Below, in pieces: positions 7,674 to 16,161 of a DNA stretch of 64,000 nucleotides. The notes beneath the pieces were generated by a model. The model worked only from the letters and a program-made list of their open reading frames with translations. It did no database searches and was not told where the DNA came from. The position numbers and the translations under genes are program-made. The stretch lies in the NCBI RefSeq assembly GCF_000188055.2, contig NZ_AEUZ02000001.1, positions 1,874,001 to 1,938,000 of the forward strand, read 5' to 3'. Every line of letters begins with the position of its first letter. The stretch's first letter is position 1. Source of the DNA: Streptococcus urinalis 2285-97. Lineage in GTDB: Bacteria > Bacillota > Bacilli > Lactobacillales > Streptococcaceae.

Positions 7674-9362
7674 TTATTTTACATGGGATTTGTATAACTT
7701 GTAAAAACCTCCTCTTAGATTCAATAGTTCTTCAAAACTACCACTCTCACAAACTTCTCCATTATTGAAAACAATAATTCTATCAACCCCTTTAATACTT
7801 TCTAGTCTATGTGCAATAATAATTATTGTCTTGTTTTTAAATTCTCCTAATAATCTATTCAGTACTTTTTGTTCAGTAATATTGTCTAATGCTGAAGTTG
7901 CTTCATCAAGAATTATAAGCTCTGAGTTATCAAAATAAAGTCTTGCTAGGGATATTCTTTGTCTCTCACCGCCAGACACAACTATACCTTTCTCTCCAAG
8001 TTCTGTATCGAAACCTAGCTCTAATTTTGTATAAAAGTCTAGTAGTTCTACTTTTTTCAATACATTAATTATATCTTCATCACATATTTCTTTATTAAGT
8101 ACAATATTTTCTCTTAATGTTCCATCAAATATTGGTGACTCTTGAGGTAAGTAACTGATCTGTTTGTATAAGTATTCCAATTTCAGTTCACTTAATTTTA
8201 CATTTCCAAAAAAGATCTCACCACTATCTGGTTTAATTAGACCAAGTATTATTTTAATTATTGTTGATTTTCCACTTCCACTTGATCCTACAAAGGCTGT
8301 TGTACAATTCTTTTTTATTGTTAGGTTAAAGTCTTCAAATAAATGATTTCTTTTGTTATAAGAAAAAGCCAGTTCAGAAATTCTAATGTCATCATTTTTC
8401 AAATCGTAAGATTTTCCATAATAAATATGGGTATCATCTTTACAATCTAAAAAATCAAGGTATCTTTGAATAGATAATTTGTTAAGCTTATAATCAACAT
8501 AAATAACATTGAAAATTGCGACTGGCTCATAAGCTTTTCCAAGTAAGGTTACAATTGCAACTATCGATCCCGCAGACAGCTTTGCTTCGAATATTGCATA
8601 AACAAGTACAACTATCTTTAGTAAATTGATAATTAAACCGAAAATAGTAAAGAATAACTCATGAATCATTGTTAATTTAGTTCTTGCATTAGTAATTGAA
8701 CTTGCATTTCTTGATAAAATTCTACTTTCGGATTTATATCTATTATTTAGTCTAAAGAGAACCATTTCCATAAGTCCCCTTACTAACTTTTTATTAAATA
8801 ATTCTTGATCTATAAGAATATTTTCTTTAATAGAGTATAATTTTTTTAATAAAAATGTTGTTGTTAGGACAACAAAGATGTATCCCATCAAAATATAAAA
8901 TAGAAGTCTTTTTTCAAGGTTATATATTAAAAATAGGCTCAAAAAAACATTGGGAACTAATTCTCGAATTATTGTCAACCAAAAGTTTGTAATCGAATTC
9001 CGGAGAGCAAGAGCACCTTCTTCGATTTTCTGTATTAACTGACCCACTCCATATTTTTGGTAGTTACTATAATCAATTCGACTGATCTTATCAATCGATA
9101 AGAGTTTGAAGTCCAAATATAAACCTTCAAATAACTGCTGATGAGGATAATTATCGAAATAAGCAAATATTGCTGGAACAATTAATAATAAACTATAGAT
9201 TACTATATTTCTCCAGCTAAGTAATCCCTTAGGATATGTATCAATTATTTCTTGAAAAAAGGAAATTGAGACAAGATTGAGTGAATTAATTACAACACCT
9301 AACAATATATAATATAATAATAAAATTCTTTTCTGTTTTAAAACTCCAATTATCGCTTTCAT
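7674..9362 (-). CDS. ABC exporter, fused membrane and ATPase domains
   Basis: A 562-residue full half-transporter. Six membrane segments occupy residues 1-310. A nucleotide-binding domain follows, with Walker A GSSGSGKST (about 360-368), signature VSGGERQ (about 462), Walker B LIILDEATSALD (about 482) and H-loop IAHR (about 515). All catalytic motifs are canonical, so a homodimer with two active sites is expected. The substrate is unknown. Its place directly upstream of the epipeptide operon on the same strand makes peptide export or resistance possible, but it has its own promoter and terminator. Expression appears to be controlled by the leader-ORF attenuator at 9397-9478, a layout known for ribosome-antibiotic-inducible genes. 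Confidence 0.85.
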   Translation of the reverse strand: MKAIIGVLKQKRILLLYYILLGVVINSLNLVSISFFQEIIDTYPKGLLSWRNIVIYSLLLIVPAIFAYFDNYPHQQLFEGLYLDFKLLSIDKISRIDYSNYQKYGVGQLIQKIEEGALALRNSITNFWLTIIRELVPNVFLSLFLIYNLEKRLLFYILMGYIFVVLTTTFLLKKLYSIKENILIDQELFNKKLVRGLMEMVLFRLNNRYKSESRILSRNASSITNARTKLTMIHELFFTIFGLIINLLKIVVLVYAIFEAKLSAGSIVAIVTLLGKAYEPVAIFNVIYVDYKLNKLSIQRYLDFLDCKDDTHIYYGKSYDLKNDDIRISELAFSYNKRNHLFEDFNLTIKKNCTTAFVGSSGSGKSTIIKIILGLIKPDSGEIFFGNVKLSELKLEYLYKQISYLPQESPIFDGTLRENIVLNKEICDEDIINVLKKVELLDFYTKLELGFDTELGEKGIVVSGGERQRISLARLYFDNSELIILDEATSALDNITEQKVLNRLLGEFKNKTIIIIAHRLESIKGVDRIIVFNNGEVCESGSFEELLNLRGGFYKLYKSHVK

Positions 9363-9396
9363 TTATGCCTCCATTTTTATACCTTGTGATACAAAA

Positions 9397-9465
9397 AGAA
9401 CCTCTTTCATGTATAGCAAAAAAGCACAAGATATTGTGATTTTTTGCCATTCATGAAGAAGTTCT
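9397..9465 (-). terminator. Attenuator hairpin in the leader of the ABC exporter
   Basis: In the minus-strand transcript, arms of about 30 nt pair with only two mismatches and one bulge. The 5' arm begins AGAACTTCTTCATG and the 3' arm ends CATGAAAGAGGTTCT. A UUUUU run follows, then 28 nt later the exporter start codon. A terminator lying between the promoter and its gene acts as an attenuator. The 5' arm starts inside the stop codon of the short leader ORF, so a ribosome halted there would prevent folding and allow read-through. Confidence 0.75.
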
Positions 9466-9478
9466 AAAGGCTCATCAT
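9464..9478 (-). CDS. Leader ORF Met-Met-Ser-Leu upstream of the ABC exporter
   Basis: A five-codon frame, ATG ATG AGC CTT TAG, is preceded by AGAGGA at a workable distance and lies about 60 nt after the promoter. Its stop codon overlaps the first base of the attenuator stem. Such minimal leader peptides control induction of several antibiotic-resistance ABC genes in Gram-positives. That parallel is inference. What is seen is the geometry. Confidence 0.5.
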   Translation of the reverse strand: MMSL

Positions 9479-9546
9479 TATTCCTCTGATACAATCGTAT
9501 CATATGATAGTAAAACGCGAATGGCGAATTGGATTACTATATTTAT

Positions 9547-9575
9547 AGTATACTAAAGTTTATGTTCAGATTCAA
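9547..9575 (-). promoter_or_regulatory. Promoter of the ABC exporter leader
   Basis: TTGAAT (9570-9575) and TATACT (9547-9552) on the minus strand are spaced by 17 bp. The transcript would start about 180 nt before the exporter gene, leaving room for the leader ORF and hairpin. Confidence 0.65.
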
Positions 9576-9703
9576 TAAAACTTTAAAACAGTTAGATTAT
9601 TTTATTTCGTTTTTTCTCTTTTGTATAACAAAATTATTCTTACATAATTGACAAATCCAAGGTTTTCTTGGAATTTAGGAGATAGTAAGCTTTCAGTATA
9701 ATT

Positions 9704-9758
9704 TAAAATATAAAATATAAAATATAAAATATAAAATATAAAATATAAAATATAAAAT
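9704..9758. repeat. Heptanucleotide tandem repeat (TAAAATA)n
   Basis: Seven perfect 7-bp copies plus a six-base partial copy lie in non-coding DNA, about 130 bp upstream of the ABC exporter promoter. The tract is long enough to change copy number by slippage. No gene runs through it. Confidence 0.9.
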
Positions 9759-10130
9759 TTGAAACTAAAATATTGATGTAACTGTTTTTTTCTTTATTTA
9801 ATCCATTCTCTACTATTACATCATTTTCACAAAATTCATATCTACACTTTATTACAAAAGATGTTTCATGATAGATTTCTTCATCTGTGCGAAAATATAT
9901 TTTCCTAAATGTTCTTTAGCAAGCTTAGAATTATTTTCAATTGGATTATCAAAATAAAATCTTTATTAATAGAAAAAAATTATTTTTTGTTCCATTTTTG
10001 TTCCAATTCAAAATTCAAAACATAATTTGTTAAAAAAATACGTGGCTTTATTTACATATAAATACGCAATTATCAATTAGTTATTAACAGTATCAATAGG
10101 AAATTTCTTGTTGGGGCATCTAAATACATA
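9759..10130. other. Non-coding AT-rich spacer before the ppdK terminator
   Basis: No intact gene is seen. On the minus strand an open stretch ending at 9980 reads ELEQKWNKK and stops. This looks like the tails of some streptococcal integrases, but there is no body of such a gene nearby. Confidence 0.35.
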
Positions 10131-10161
10131 ATAAAAAGCCTTGATTTTCAAGGCTTTTTAT
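10131..10161 (-). terminator. Terminator of the ppdK operon
   Basis: The hairpin AAAAAGCCTTG / CAAGGCTTTTT, with T runs on both sides, lies about 45 bp after the ppdK stop. Confidence 0.85.
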
Positions 10162-10203
10162 TATAATTATCTAATAATATTATCTCTATTGATAGATTTA
10201 GTA

Positions 10204-12849
10204 TTAGTTATTACGATTACTATTTAAATCTTGTTTTTCAATTTTTGCTTGCGCTGCTGCTAATTTTGCAATTGGAATTCTAAATGGTGAACAAGAAACA
10301 TAATTGAGTCCTTGTTGATAACAGAAACGCACTGTTGCAGCTTCGCCACCATGTTCACCACAAATGCCCATTTTTAAGTTAGGTTTTGTTTCTCGGCCAA
10401 GTTTTACAGCCATACTAAGTAGACGACCAATCCCTTTTTGTTCCAAAACTTGGAAGGGGTCTTTCTCGAAAATGCCTTTTTCAGTATAGTCACTTAAGAA
10501 TTTACCAGCATCATCACGTGAGAATCCAAATCCCATCTGAGTCAGATCATTTGTACCAAAACTAAAGAAATCAGCTTCTTTTGCAATTTCATCAGCTGTT
10601 ACGCAAGCACGAGGTATTTCAATCATGGTTCCAATTGTGTATGGCAATGTTATACCTGCTTCTTCTAATTCAGCATTCACCGTTTCTTCAATGAGTTTTC
10701 TAAGAATCCGTAGTTCTTCAACAATACTGACAAGAGGAACCATTATTTCTGGTTTTACCTTGACGCCTTCTTTAGTTGCCTGAATGGCACCTTGAGCAAT
10801 AGCACGAGCTTGCATTTTATAAATTTCTGGATAAGTGATCGCTAAACGACAGCCACGATGACCCAGCATTGGATTAAACTCTCGTAATTCTTTGATCCGT
10901 TTTTCAAGCTGAACTCTTGAAATACCTAATTGTAAGGCAAGACTTTCAATTGAATCGTTATCTTGCGGTAAAAATTCATGCAAAGGTGGGTCCAACAGCC
11001 TGATAGTACAAGATTTTCCATTTAAAGCTTTGAATAATTGATAAAAATCATCACGTTGATGAGGCAGTAATTTTTCAAGAGCCTTAATGCGATCTTCCTT
11101 GTTATCAGCAACTATCATCTGACGGACAAGTGGAATGCGCTCTTCATCGAAGAACATGTGTTCTGTTCGACAAAGTCCTATACCTTCTGCACCAAATTCA
11201 AGTGCTTGCTTCGCATCTCTTGGATTATCAGCATTTGAGCGAACACCCATGTCTCTTTCTTCATCTACCCATGACATAAAGACTTTAAAATGATCATCTA
11301 AAGAGGATGTGGACATTGGTATTTCCCCAATATAAACGGCACCATTACCGCCATCTATAGATAGGTATTCTCCTTCTTTAATAGTCACTTGACCAGTAGT
11401 GATTTCCCGTTTTTCTTCATTAACTGATAGCAATGTACAGCCTGCCACACAAGGTTTCCCCATACCTCTAGCAACTACTGCGGCATGGGATGTCATTCCG
11501 CCACGCGCTGTTATGATACCTTTTGCACTTACCATACCTTCAATATCTTCTGGGGATGTTTCTTGTCTTACCAGTAGAACTTTTTTCCCACACTTAGCTT
11601 CTTTTACAGCATCATCAGCATGGAAATAGACTTGTCCACAGGCAGCCCCAGGAGAAGCAGGAAGGCCTCTTGTCAATTGAGTTGATTCTTTTACACTTTC
11701 TGGATCAAAAGTTGGATGTAAGATCTGTTCAAGCTGATTTGGTTTGATGCGCCTAATAGCTTTTTTTCTGGTGATTAAACCTTCATTAACTTGATCTACT
11801 GCTATTTTAATAGCTGCTTTTGCCGTACGTTTACCATTACGGGTTTGCAGCATAAATAATTTTCCTTTTTCAATAGTAAATTCAACGTCTTGCATGTCTT
11901 GGTAATGCTTTTCAAGAATTTGCGTTATATTGATGAATTCTTGATAGATTTCAGGCATCTCTTCTTTAAGACGGTCAATACTTTGAGGTGTCCGAATACC
12001 AGCAACCACATCTTCACCTTGTGCATTGATAAGGTACTCCCCAAAGAGTTGATTTTCACCTGTAGATGGATTGCGTGTAAAAGCAACCCCAGTCCCACTA
12101 TTTTTCCCCATATTTCCAAATACCATTGCTTGAATATTGACAGCAGTTCCAAGAGTTTGAGGAATATCATTGAGACGACGATAAACTTTTGCACGCGGAT
12201 TATTCCAAGACTTAAAAACTGCTTCAATAGCTAATAATAATTGTTCTTTTGGATTTTGAGGAAAAGCACTTCCTGTTTCTTCAAAATAAACATTTTTGAA
12301 TTCGGTTACAATTTCTTGTAAATCTAAACTTGTTAATTCTGTATCATCTTGATAATGTTTTTCATTCTTAATATGATCTAAAATCGTTTCAAATTTGTCA
12401 TTTGGTATACCGATAGCAACATTTGAAAACATTTGAATAAAGCGACGATAACTATCATATGCAAAACGTTCATCTTGAGTGCTGAAAATTAATCCTTTTA
12501 CACTGGTATCAGTTAAACCTAAATTTAAAATAGTGTCCATCATTCCTGGCATTGAAAAAGCAGCACCTGAGCGTACAGAGACTAATAAAGGATCTTGATC
12601 ACTACCAAGTTTTTTACCTTGTTCAACTTCTAATTGTGCTAATGCGTGATCAATCTCTTGTAGCATTTCAGAATCCATCATTGAATCATTTTCATAATAG
12701 TCATTACAGGCCTCAGTTGTGATGGTAAACCCTTGTGGCACTGGTAGACCAATACTAGTCATTTCTGCCAAATTGGCACCTTTACCACCTAACAAGTTTC
12801 TCATATCTTTATGACCTTCTGTAAAATGATAAACAAATTGTGTTTTCAT
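10204..12849 (-). CDS. ppdK: Pyruvate, phosphate dikinase
   Basis: An 881-residue cytoplasmic enzyme that interconverts pyruvate + ATP + Pi and PEP + AMP + PPi. An N-terminal ATP-grasp domain is followed by the phosphohistidine domain with GGMTSHAAVVARGMGKPCV. His455 is the phosphorylated residue and Thr453 the regulatory threonine, both at the same positions as in the Clostridium symbiosum enzyme. The PEP/pyruvate TIM barrel carries catalytic Cys830 in MGICGEHGG. The ATG at 12847-12849 is chosen because it follows GGAGGT; the open frame extends four codons further to a TTG that overlaps this ribosome binding site. It is the third gene of the operon with its regulator and a CcpN-like repressor, which points to reversible control of the PEP/pyruvate node. 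Confidence 0.96.
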   Translation of the reverse strand: MKTQFVYHFTEGHKDMRNLLGGKGANLAEMTSIGLPVPQGFTITTEACNDYYENDSMMDSEMLQEIDHALAQLEVEQGKKLGSDQDPLLVSVRSGAAFSMPGMMDTILNLGLTDTSVKGLIFSTQDERFAYDSYRRFIQMFSNVAIGIPNDKFETILDHIKNEKHYQDDTELTSLDLQEIVTEFKNVYFEETGSAFPQNPKEQLLLAIEAVFKSWNNPRAKVYRRLNDIPQTLGTAVNIQAMVFGNMGKNSGTGVAFTRNPSTGENQLFGEYLINAQGEDVVAGIRTPQSIDRLKEEMPEIYQEFINITQILEKHYQDMQDVEFTIEKGKLFMLQTRNGKRTAKAAIKIAVDQVNEGLITRKKAIRRIKPNQLEQILHPTFDPESVKESTQLTRGLPASPGAACGQVYFHADDAVKEAKCGKKVLLVRQETSPEDIEGMVSAKGIITARGGMTSHAAVVARGMGKPCVAGCTLLSVNEEKREITTGQVTIKEGEYLSIDGGNGAVYIGEIPMSTSSLDDHFKVFMSWVDEERDMGVRSNADNPRDAKQALEFGAEGIGLCRTEHMFFDEERIPLVRQMIVADNKEDRIKALEKLLPHQRDDFYQLFKALNGKSCTIRLLDPPLHEFLPQDNDSIESLALQLGISRVQLEKRIKELREFNPMLGHRGCRLAITYPEIYKMQARAIAQGAIQATKEGVKVKPEIMVPLVSIVEELRILRKLIEETVNAELEEAGITLPYTIGTMIEIPRACVTADEIAKEADFFSFGTNDLTQMGFGFSRDDAGKFLSDYTEKGIFEKDPFQVLEQKGIGRLLSMAVKLGRETKPNLKMGICGEHGGEAATVRFCYQQGLNYVSCSPFRIPIAKLAAAQAKIEKQDLNSNRNN

Positions 12850-12863
12850 GTGTACCTCCAAAC

Positions 12864-13679
12864 TTAGATCGGTTTATTTTTAAGAATCTCTAAAATAATA
12901 GTTGCTGTCTCTTCAATAGCTTTGTCAGAAACATCAATGACAGGGCATTTTAGGTTTTGCATGACTTTTTCAGCATAATTGAGTTCTTCATAAATGCTTT
13001 CCTTATTAGCATAAGATGCTGTTCCAGTCAGTCCTAGCGCTTTAAGCCTCTCCTTACGAACCTGACTAAGTCGGTCAACTGAATTCGTTAAACCAATAAT
13101 CTTTTTGGCACTAATTTGGTAGATTTCTTTAGGGATTGGAACTTCTGGGACTATTGGTATATTAACCACTTTCACTTGCTTATCAGCTAAAAACATACTT
13201 AATGGTGTTTTTGAAGTCCTAGATATCCCAAGCAAAACTAAATCGGCTAATAATATTCCTCGTGGGTCCTTTCCATCATCATATTTTACAGCAAATTCAA
13301 TTGCTTCTATTCGTTTGAAATAGTTTACATCTAGTTTTCTCAGCAGCCCTGGTTGACCAATGGGTTGTAATCCTGAAATGTTTGACATGGCTTTGATGAC
13401 ATTTGACAAGAGATCAACGTAGACAAAATTCTCTTCTTCAGAGCGTTTTTTAGCATAATTAGCTAAGTTTTCATCCACTAAACTAAACATCATACAAATA
13501 TTTTTTGTTTTGGCATTTTCAAAAACATTGTCGAGCAGTTCTTGATTATTGATATAAGAAAATCGCTCAAATCTCCAATTATCATGATTGGGAAACTGTT
13601 GAATACAAGCTCGAGCAATAGCTCGAGCAGTTTCTCCCAAAGAATCTGAAACAATATAAATGATTAACTGATCGTCCAT
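12864..13679 (-). CDS. ppdR: Pyruvate, phosphate dikinase regulatory protein (kinase/phosphorylase)
   Basis: A 271-residue member of the DUF299/PDRP family. It phosphorylates the regulatory Thr of PPDK with ADP and removes the phosphate with Pi, switching PPDK off and on. The start [18 protein letters not shown] is typical, and the P-loop-like motif [11 protein letters not shown] (about residues 151-161) marks the nucleotide site. Its stop lies 14 bp before the ppdK start, and the substrate Thr453-Ser-His455 of the neighbouring enzyme is intact. The symbol follows common use for this family. Confidence 0.93.
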   Translation of the reverse strand: MDDQLIIYIVSDSLGETARAIARACIQQFPNHDNWRFERFSYINNQELLDNVFENAKTKNICMMFSLVDENLANYAKKRSEEENFVYVDLLSNVIKAMSNISGLQPIGQPGLLRKLDVNYFKRIEAIEFAVKYDDGKDPRGILLADLVLLGISRTSKTPLSMFLADKQVKVVNIPIVPEVPIPKEIYQISAKKIIGLTNSVDRLSQVRKERLKALGLTGTASYANKESIYEELNYAEKVMQNLKCPVIDVSDKAIEETATIILEILKNKPI

Positions 13680-13691
13680 TTTACCACCTTT

Positions 13692-14330
13692 CTAATCTTT
13701 TATTTCTAAAAAAAGTTTTGTGATTATTGTTTTTGATAATTTACCAACAATTTGTGTTTTGCCATCTTCTGATAAGCGAACCACTGGTAAACTATCAACT
13801 TGTCTGTTAACAAGTGTTTCAATGGCATCGAAGATAGATTCTTCTTCTAAAACAGTCGTCACATTAGGAACACGTGTCATTATCATTCCAATCGGAATTT
13901 TTGACAGATCCCCACCGCCTATACTTGCTTTAAGAAGGTCTTTTCTTGAAACAACTCCACAAAATGAATCCTTTTTATCTTGAATAAAAGCGCATCCAGC
14001 ATCTTCCATAAAAATCTTAACGATGACATCATAAACGGACTCTGTTTGGTGAACAATCAAAGGAACTCCCATAATATCAGAGACTTTTAAATCCTTAAAA
14101 TAGGTGTATTCCTTTTTTTCATCTTTAATTCCTACATAAAAATAACCAACTTTTGGTTTAGCATCTAATAATCCAATCATGGTTAGTACTACTAAATCTG
14201 ATCGCAAAGTAGCTCTTGTTACATGTAGTAATTCTGCTATCTTTTCGCCAGTAATGGGCTGGTTTTCTTGAACAATTTGACTAATCGCTTCTTGTCTTTT
14301 TGTTAGTTGAATAAAAATCACCGCTTTCAT
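13692..14330 (-). CDS. CcpN-like HTH and CBS-domain transcriptional repressor
   Basis: A 212-residue protein with an N-terminal winged HTH (residues 8-65, QEAISQIVQENQPITGEKIAELL) and two CBS domains (about 85-140 and 150-208). This matches B. subtilis CcpN/YqzB, which represses gluconeogenic genes. CBS domains usually bind adenine nucleotides. It is the first gene of the operon with ppdR and ppdK, and a likely controller of it. The annotated ATG lacks a clear ribosome binding site, and a GTG five codons downstream is an alternative start. Confidence 0.88.
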   Translation of the reverse strand: MKAVIFIQLTKRQEAISQIVQENQPITGEKIAELLHVTRATLRSDLVVLTMIGLLDAKPKVGYFYVGIKDEKKEYTYFKDLKVSDIMGVPLIVHQTESVYDVIVKIFMEDAGCAFIQDKKDSFCGVVSRKDLLKASIGGGDLSKIPIGMIMTRVPNVTTVLEEESIFDAIETLVNRQVDSLPVVRLSEDGKTQIVGKLSKTIITKLFLEIKD

Positions 14331-14359
14331 TTATTATATACTATTTATTTATATAGTGT

Positions 14360-14388
14360 ATTATAATACTTACTTTTTTTAAAATCAA
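14360..14388 (-). promoter_or_regulatory. Promoter of the ccpN-like / ppdR / ppdK operon
   Basis: TTGATT (14383-14388) and TATAAT (14360-14365) are spaced by 17 bp. The -10 lies inside the palindrome GTATTATAATAC, which could be an operator for the repressor encoded first in the operon (inference). Confidence 0.7.
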
Positions 14389-14535
14389 GATAAAAAATGA
14401 TGACATTTATCATTTATTTAACATCAATAATATCTATCATACTAAGTAAATTGATAAAATAACTAAAAAATTGGTTAATTAATGATATTGATTAGTGTTC
14501 AATTTTTCCCAAGTCAGTCTTTATTAAAGACAAAA

Positions 14536-14570
14536 GAAAAGACCTTGAACAGATTCTTCAAAGTCTTTTT
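14536..14570 (-). terminator. Terminator of rarA
   Basis: A hairpin of AAAAGACCTTGAA against TTCAAAGTCTTTT (one mismatch) with a flanking T run lies just after the rarA stop. Confidence 0.7.
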
Positions 14571-14576
14571 GATTTG

Positions 14577-15923
14577 TCATTTTTTTCTTGTTTGCCCATT
14601 ATCAAAAGTTGTGTGATTGGCTTTCCATTCTTTTAGGTATTTAAGACGTTCTTTAAAACGGCTTTCATGGCCTTCTTCTGTAGGTTTATAATAAGTGTGA
14701 CCAACTAAATTATCTGGCATGGTTTGCATATCCGTCAACTTATCCTGATAAAAATGAGCTAATTGATAACCTTTCCCATACCCTACCTCTTTCATAAGAT
14801 TTGTTATGGCATTTCGTAGATGAAGGGGAACAGGCTCATTTTGTGTTGACTTGACATCTTTAGCCGCTGCTAATCTTGCTTTATAAACAGCATTGGATTT
14901 GGGTGCTAGCGATAAATAGATAACCGCCTGTGTCAAATGAATATCACACTCTGGTAATCCTAAAAATTGACAAGCCTGATAAACTTCTGTCGTCAGAGAC
15001 AATGCCCTGCTATCTGCTAAACCAATATCTTCTGAAGCAAAACGAATCAGCCGTCTAGCAATATAAAGTGGATCTTCACCACCATCTAACATTCGTATCA
15101 TCCAGTAAATAGCCGCATCAGGGTCACTATTTCGCATTGATTTGTGCAGTGCAGAGATAATATTATAATGTTCTTCACCCGTTTTATCATAGAGAAGCAT
15201 TTTCTTTTCCAGTAAATCTTCCATGATATCTTCTGAAATAATAACTTTCCCATCATGAATCTCACTATAAAGGACGGCCATCTCTAAGGTATTTAGCGCT
15301 GTTCTAGCATCTCCATCAGCATATAGCGCTATTTTTTTCAGATTTTCTCTGCTAATACTAATGCTTTGATTTGGAAATGCTCTGTCATCCCTTAAAACAT
15401 GACTAAGCAAATCAACCATCTCATCTTCTGTTAGCTGATTGAGGACAAAGACTTTACAACGAGAAAGCAGTGCACCATTGACTTCAAAAGAGGGGTTTTC
15501 AGTGGTTGCCCCTACCAGAATAATAGAACCTTTTTCAACAAAAGGTAAGAAGGCATCTTGTTGTGCTTTATTAAAACGATGAATTTCATCAATAAAAACG
15601 AGCGTTCTTTCTCCATATTGACGATTCTCTTCAGCTTCTTGCATGATCTTTCGAATTTCTTTAATACCTGAAGTGACCGCTGAAAAAGTTAAGAATTTAG
15701 CTTGCGTTTGATTTGCAATGATATTAGCAAGTGTTGTTTTTCCGACACCTGGAGGTCCCCAAAATATCATAGAAGACATCTGTCCTTGTTTTATCATTTT
15801 TCTCAAGACTTTTCCTTGACCAATCAGATGACTTTGACCAAAATACTCATTTAAGTTTCTTGGTCTCACACGCGCCGCCAAAGGTTGATTATAGTCTGAG
15901 ATTTCATCAAAAAGTGATACCAT
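14577..15923 (-). CDS. rarA: Replication-associated recombination protein A (AAA ATPase)
   Basis: A 448-residue AAA+ protein of the RarA/MgsA/WRNIP1 family, which acts at stalled replication forks. The N-terminal [16 protein letters not shown], Walker [10 protein letters not shown], Walker [13 protein letters not shown] and sensor-1 [10 protein letters not shown] are clear. They are followed by the tetramerisation C-domain with [14 protein letters not shown]. The start MVSLFDE (ATG 15921-15923) is preferred over the upstream MMKRKVT because AAGGAAGG precedes it by five bases. It is transcribed alone. Confidence 0.95.
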   Translation of the reverse strand: MVSLFDEISDYNQPLAARVRPRNLNEYFGQSHLIGQGKVLRKMIKQGQMSSMIFWGPPGVGKTTLANIIANQTQAKFLTFSAVTSGIKEIRKIMQEAEENRQYGERTLVFIDEIHRFNKAQQDAFLPFVEKGSIILVGATTENPSFEVNGALLSRCKVFVLNQLTEDEMVDLLSHVLRDDRAFPNQSISISRENLKKIALYADGDARTALNTLEMAVLYSEIHDGKVIISEDIMEDLLEKKMLLYDKTGEEHYNIISALHKSMRNSDPDAAIYWMIRMLDGGEDPLYIARRLIRFASEDIGLADSRALSLTTEVYQACQFLGLPECDIHLTQAVIYLSLAPKSNAVYKARLAAAKDVKSTQNEPVPLHLRNAITNLMKEVGYGKGYQLAHFYQDKLTDMQTMPDNLVGHTYYKPTEEGHESRFKERLKYLKEWKANHTTFDNGQTRKK

Positions 15924-16123
15924 TGTGACCTTCCTTTTCATCATAAAAAATGATAGTGTATCTGACTGGTTACCTACTTCACTAAATCAGATATTTTTAA
16001 CATCATCACACCTTGACTCTATTATAAACTATAAGGTTGAGTTATAGTCAAATAAGAATCTCTCTTTTGAACTTTCTAATCACCTCTTATTGAATCCATA
16101 GCTTTCCTAACTTTAAAATATGC

Positions 16124-16129
16124 TATAAT
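16124..16129 (+). promoter_or_regulatory. Extended -10 promoter of the LtrA gene
   Basis: TGCTATAAT forms an extended -10 (TATAAT 16124-16129) 33 bp before the start codon. No good -35 is seen at 17 bp. Confidence 0.5.
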
Positions 16130-16161
16130 GATACAGATAATTTAACTTTTTAGGAGGGCTT

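Noticed and set aside
11890-12234. Open frames of 100-114 codons on both strands inside ppdK
   Set aside because: They are shadows of the ppdK coding sequence, which has all expected catalytic residues in its own frame.
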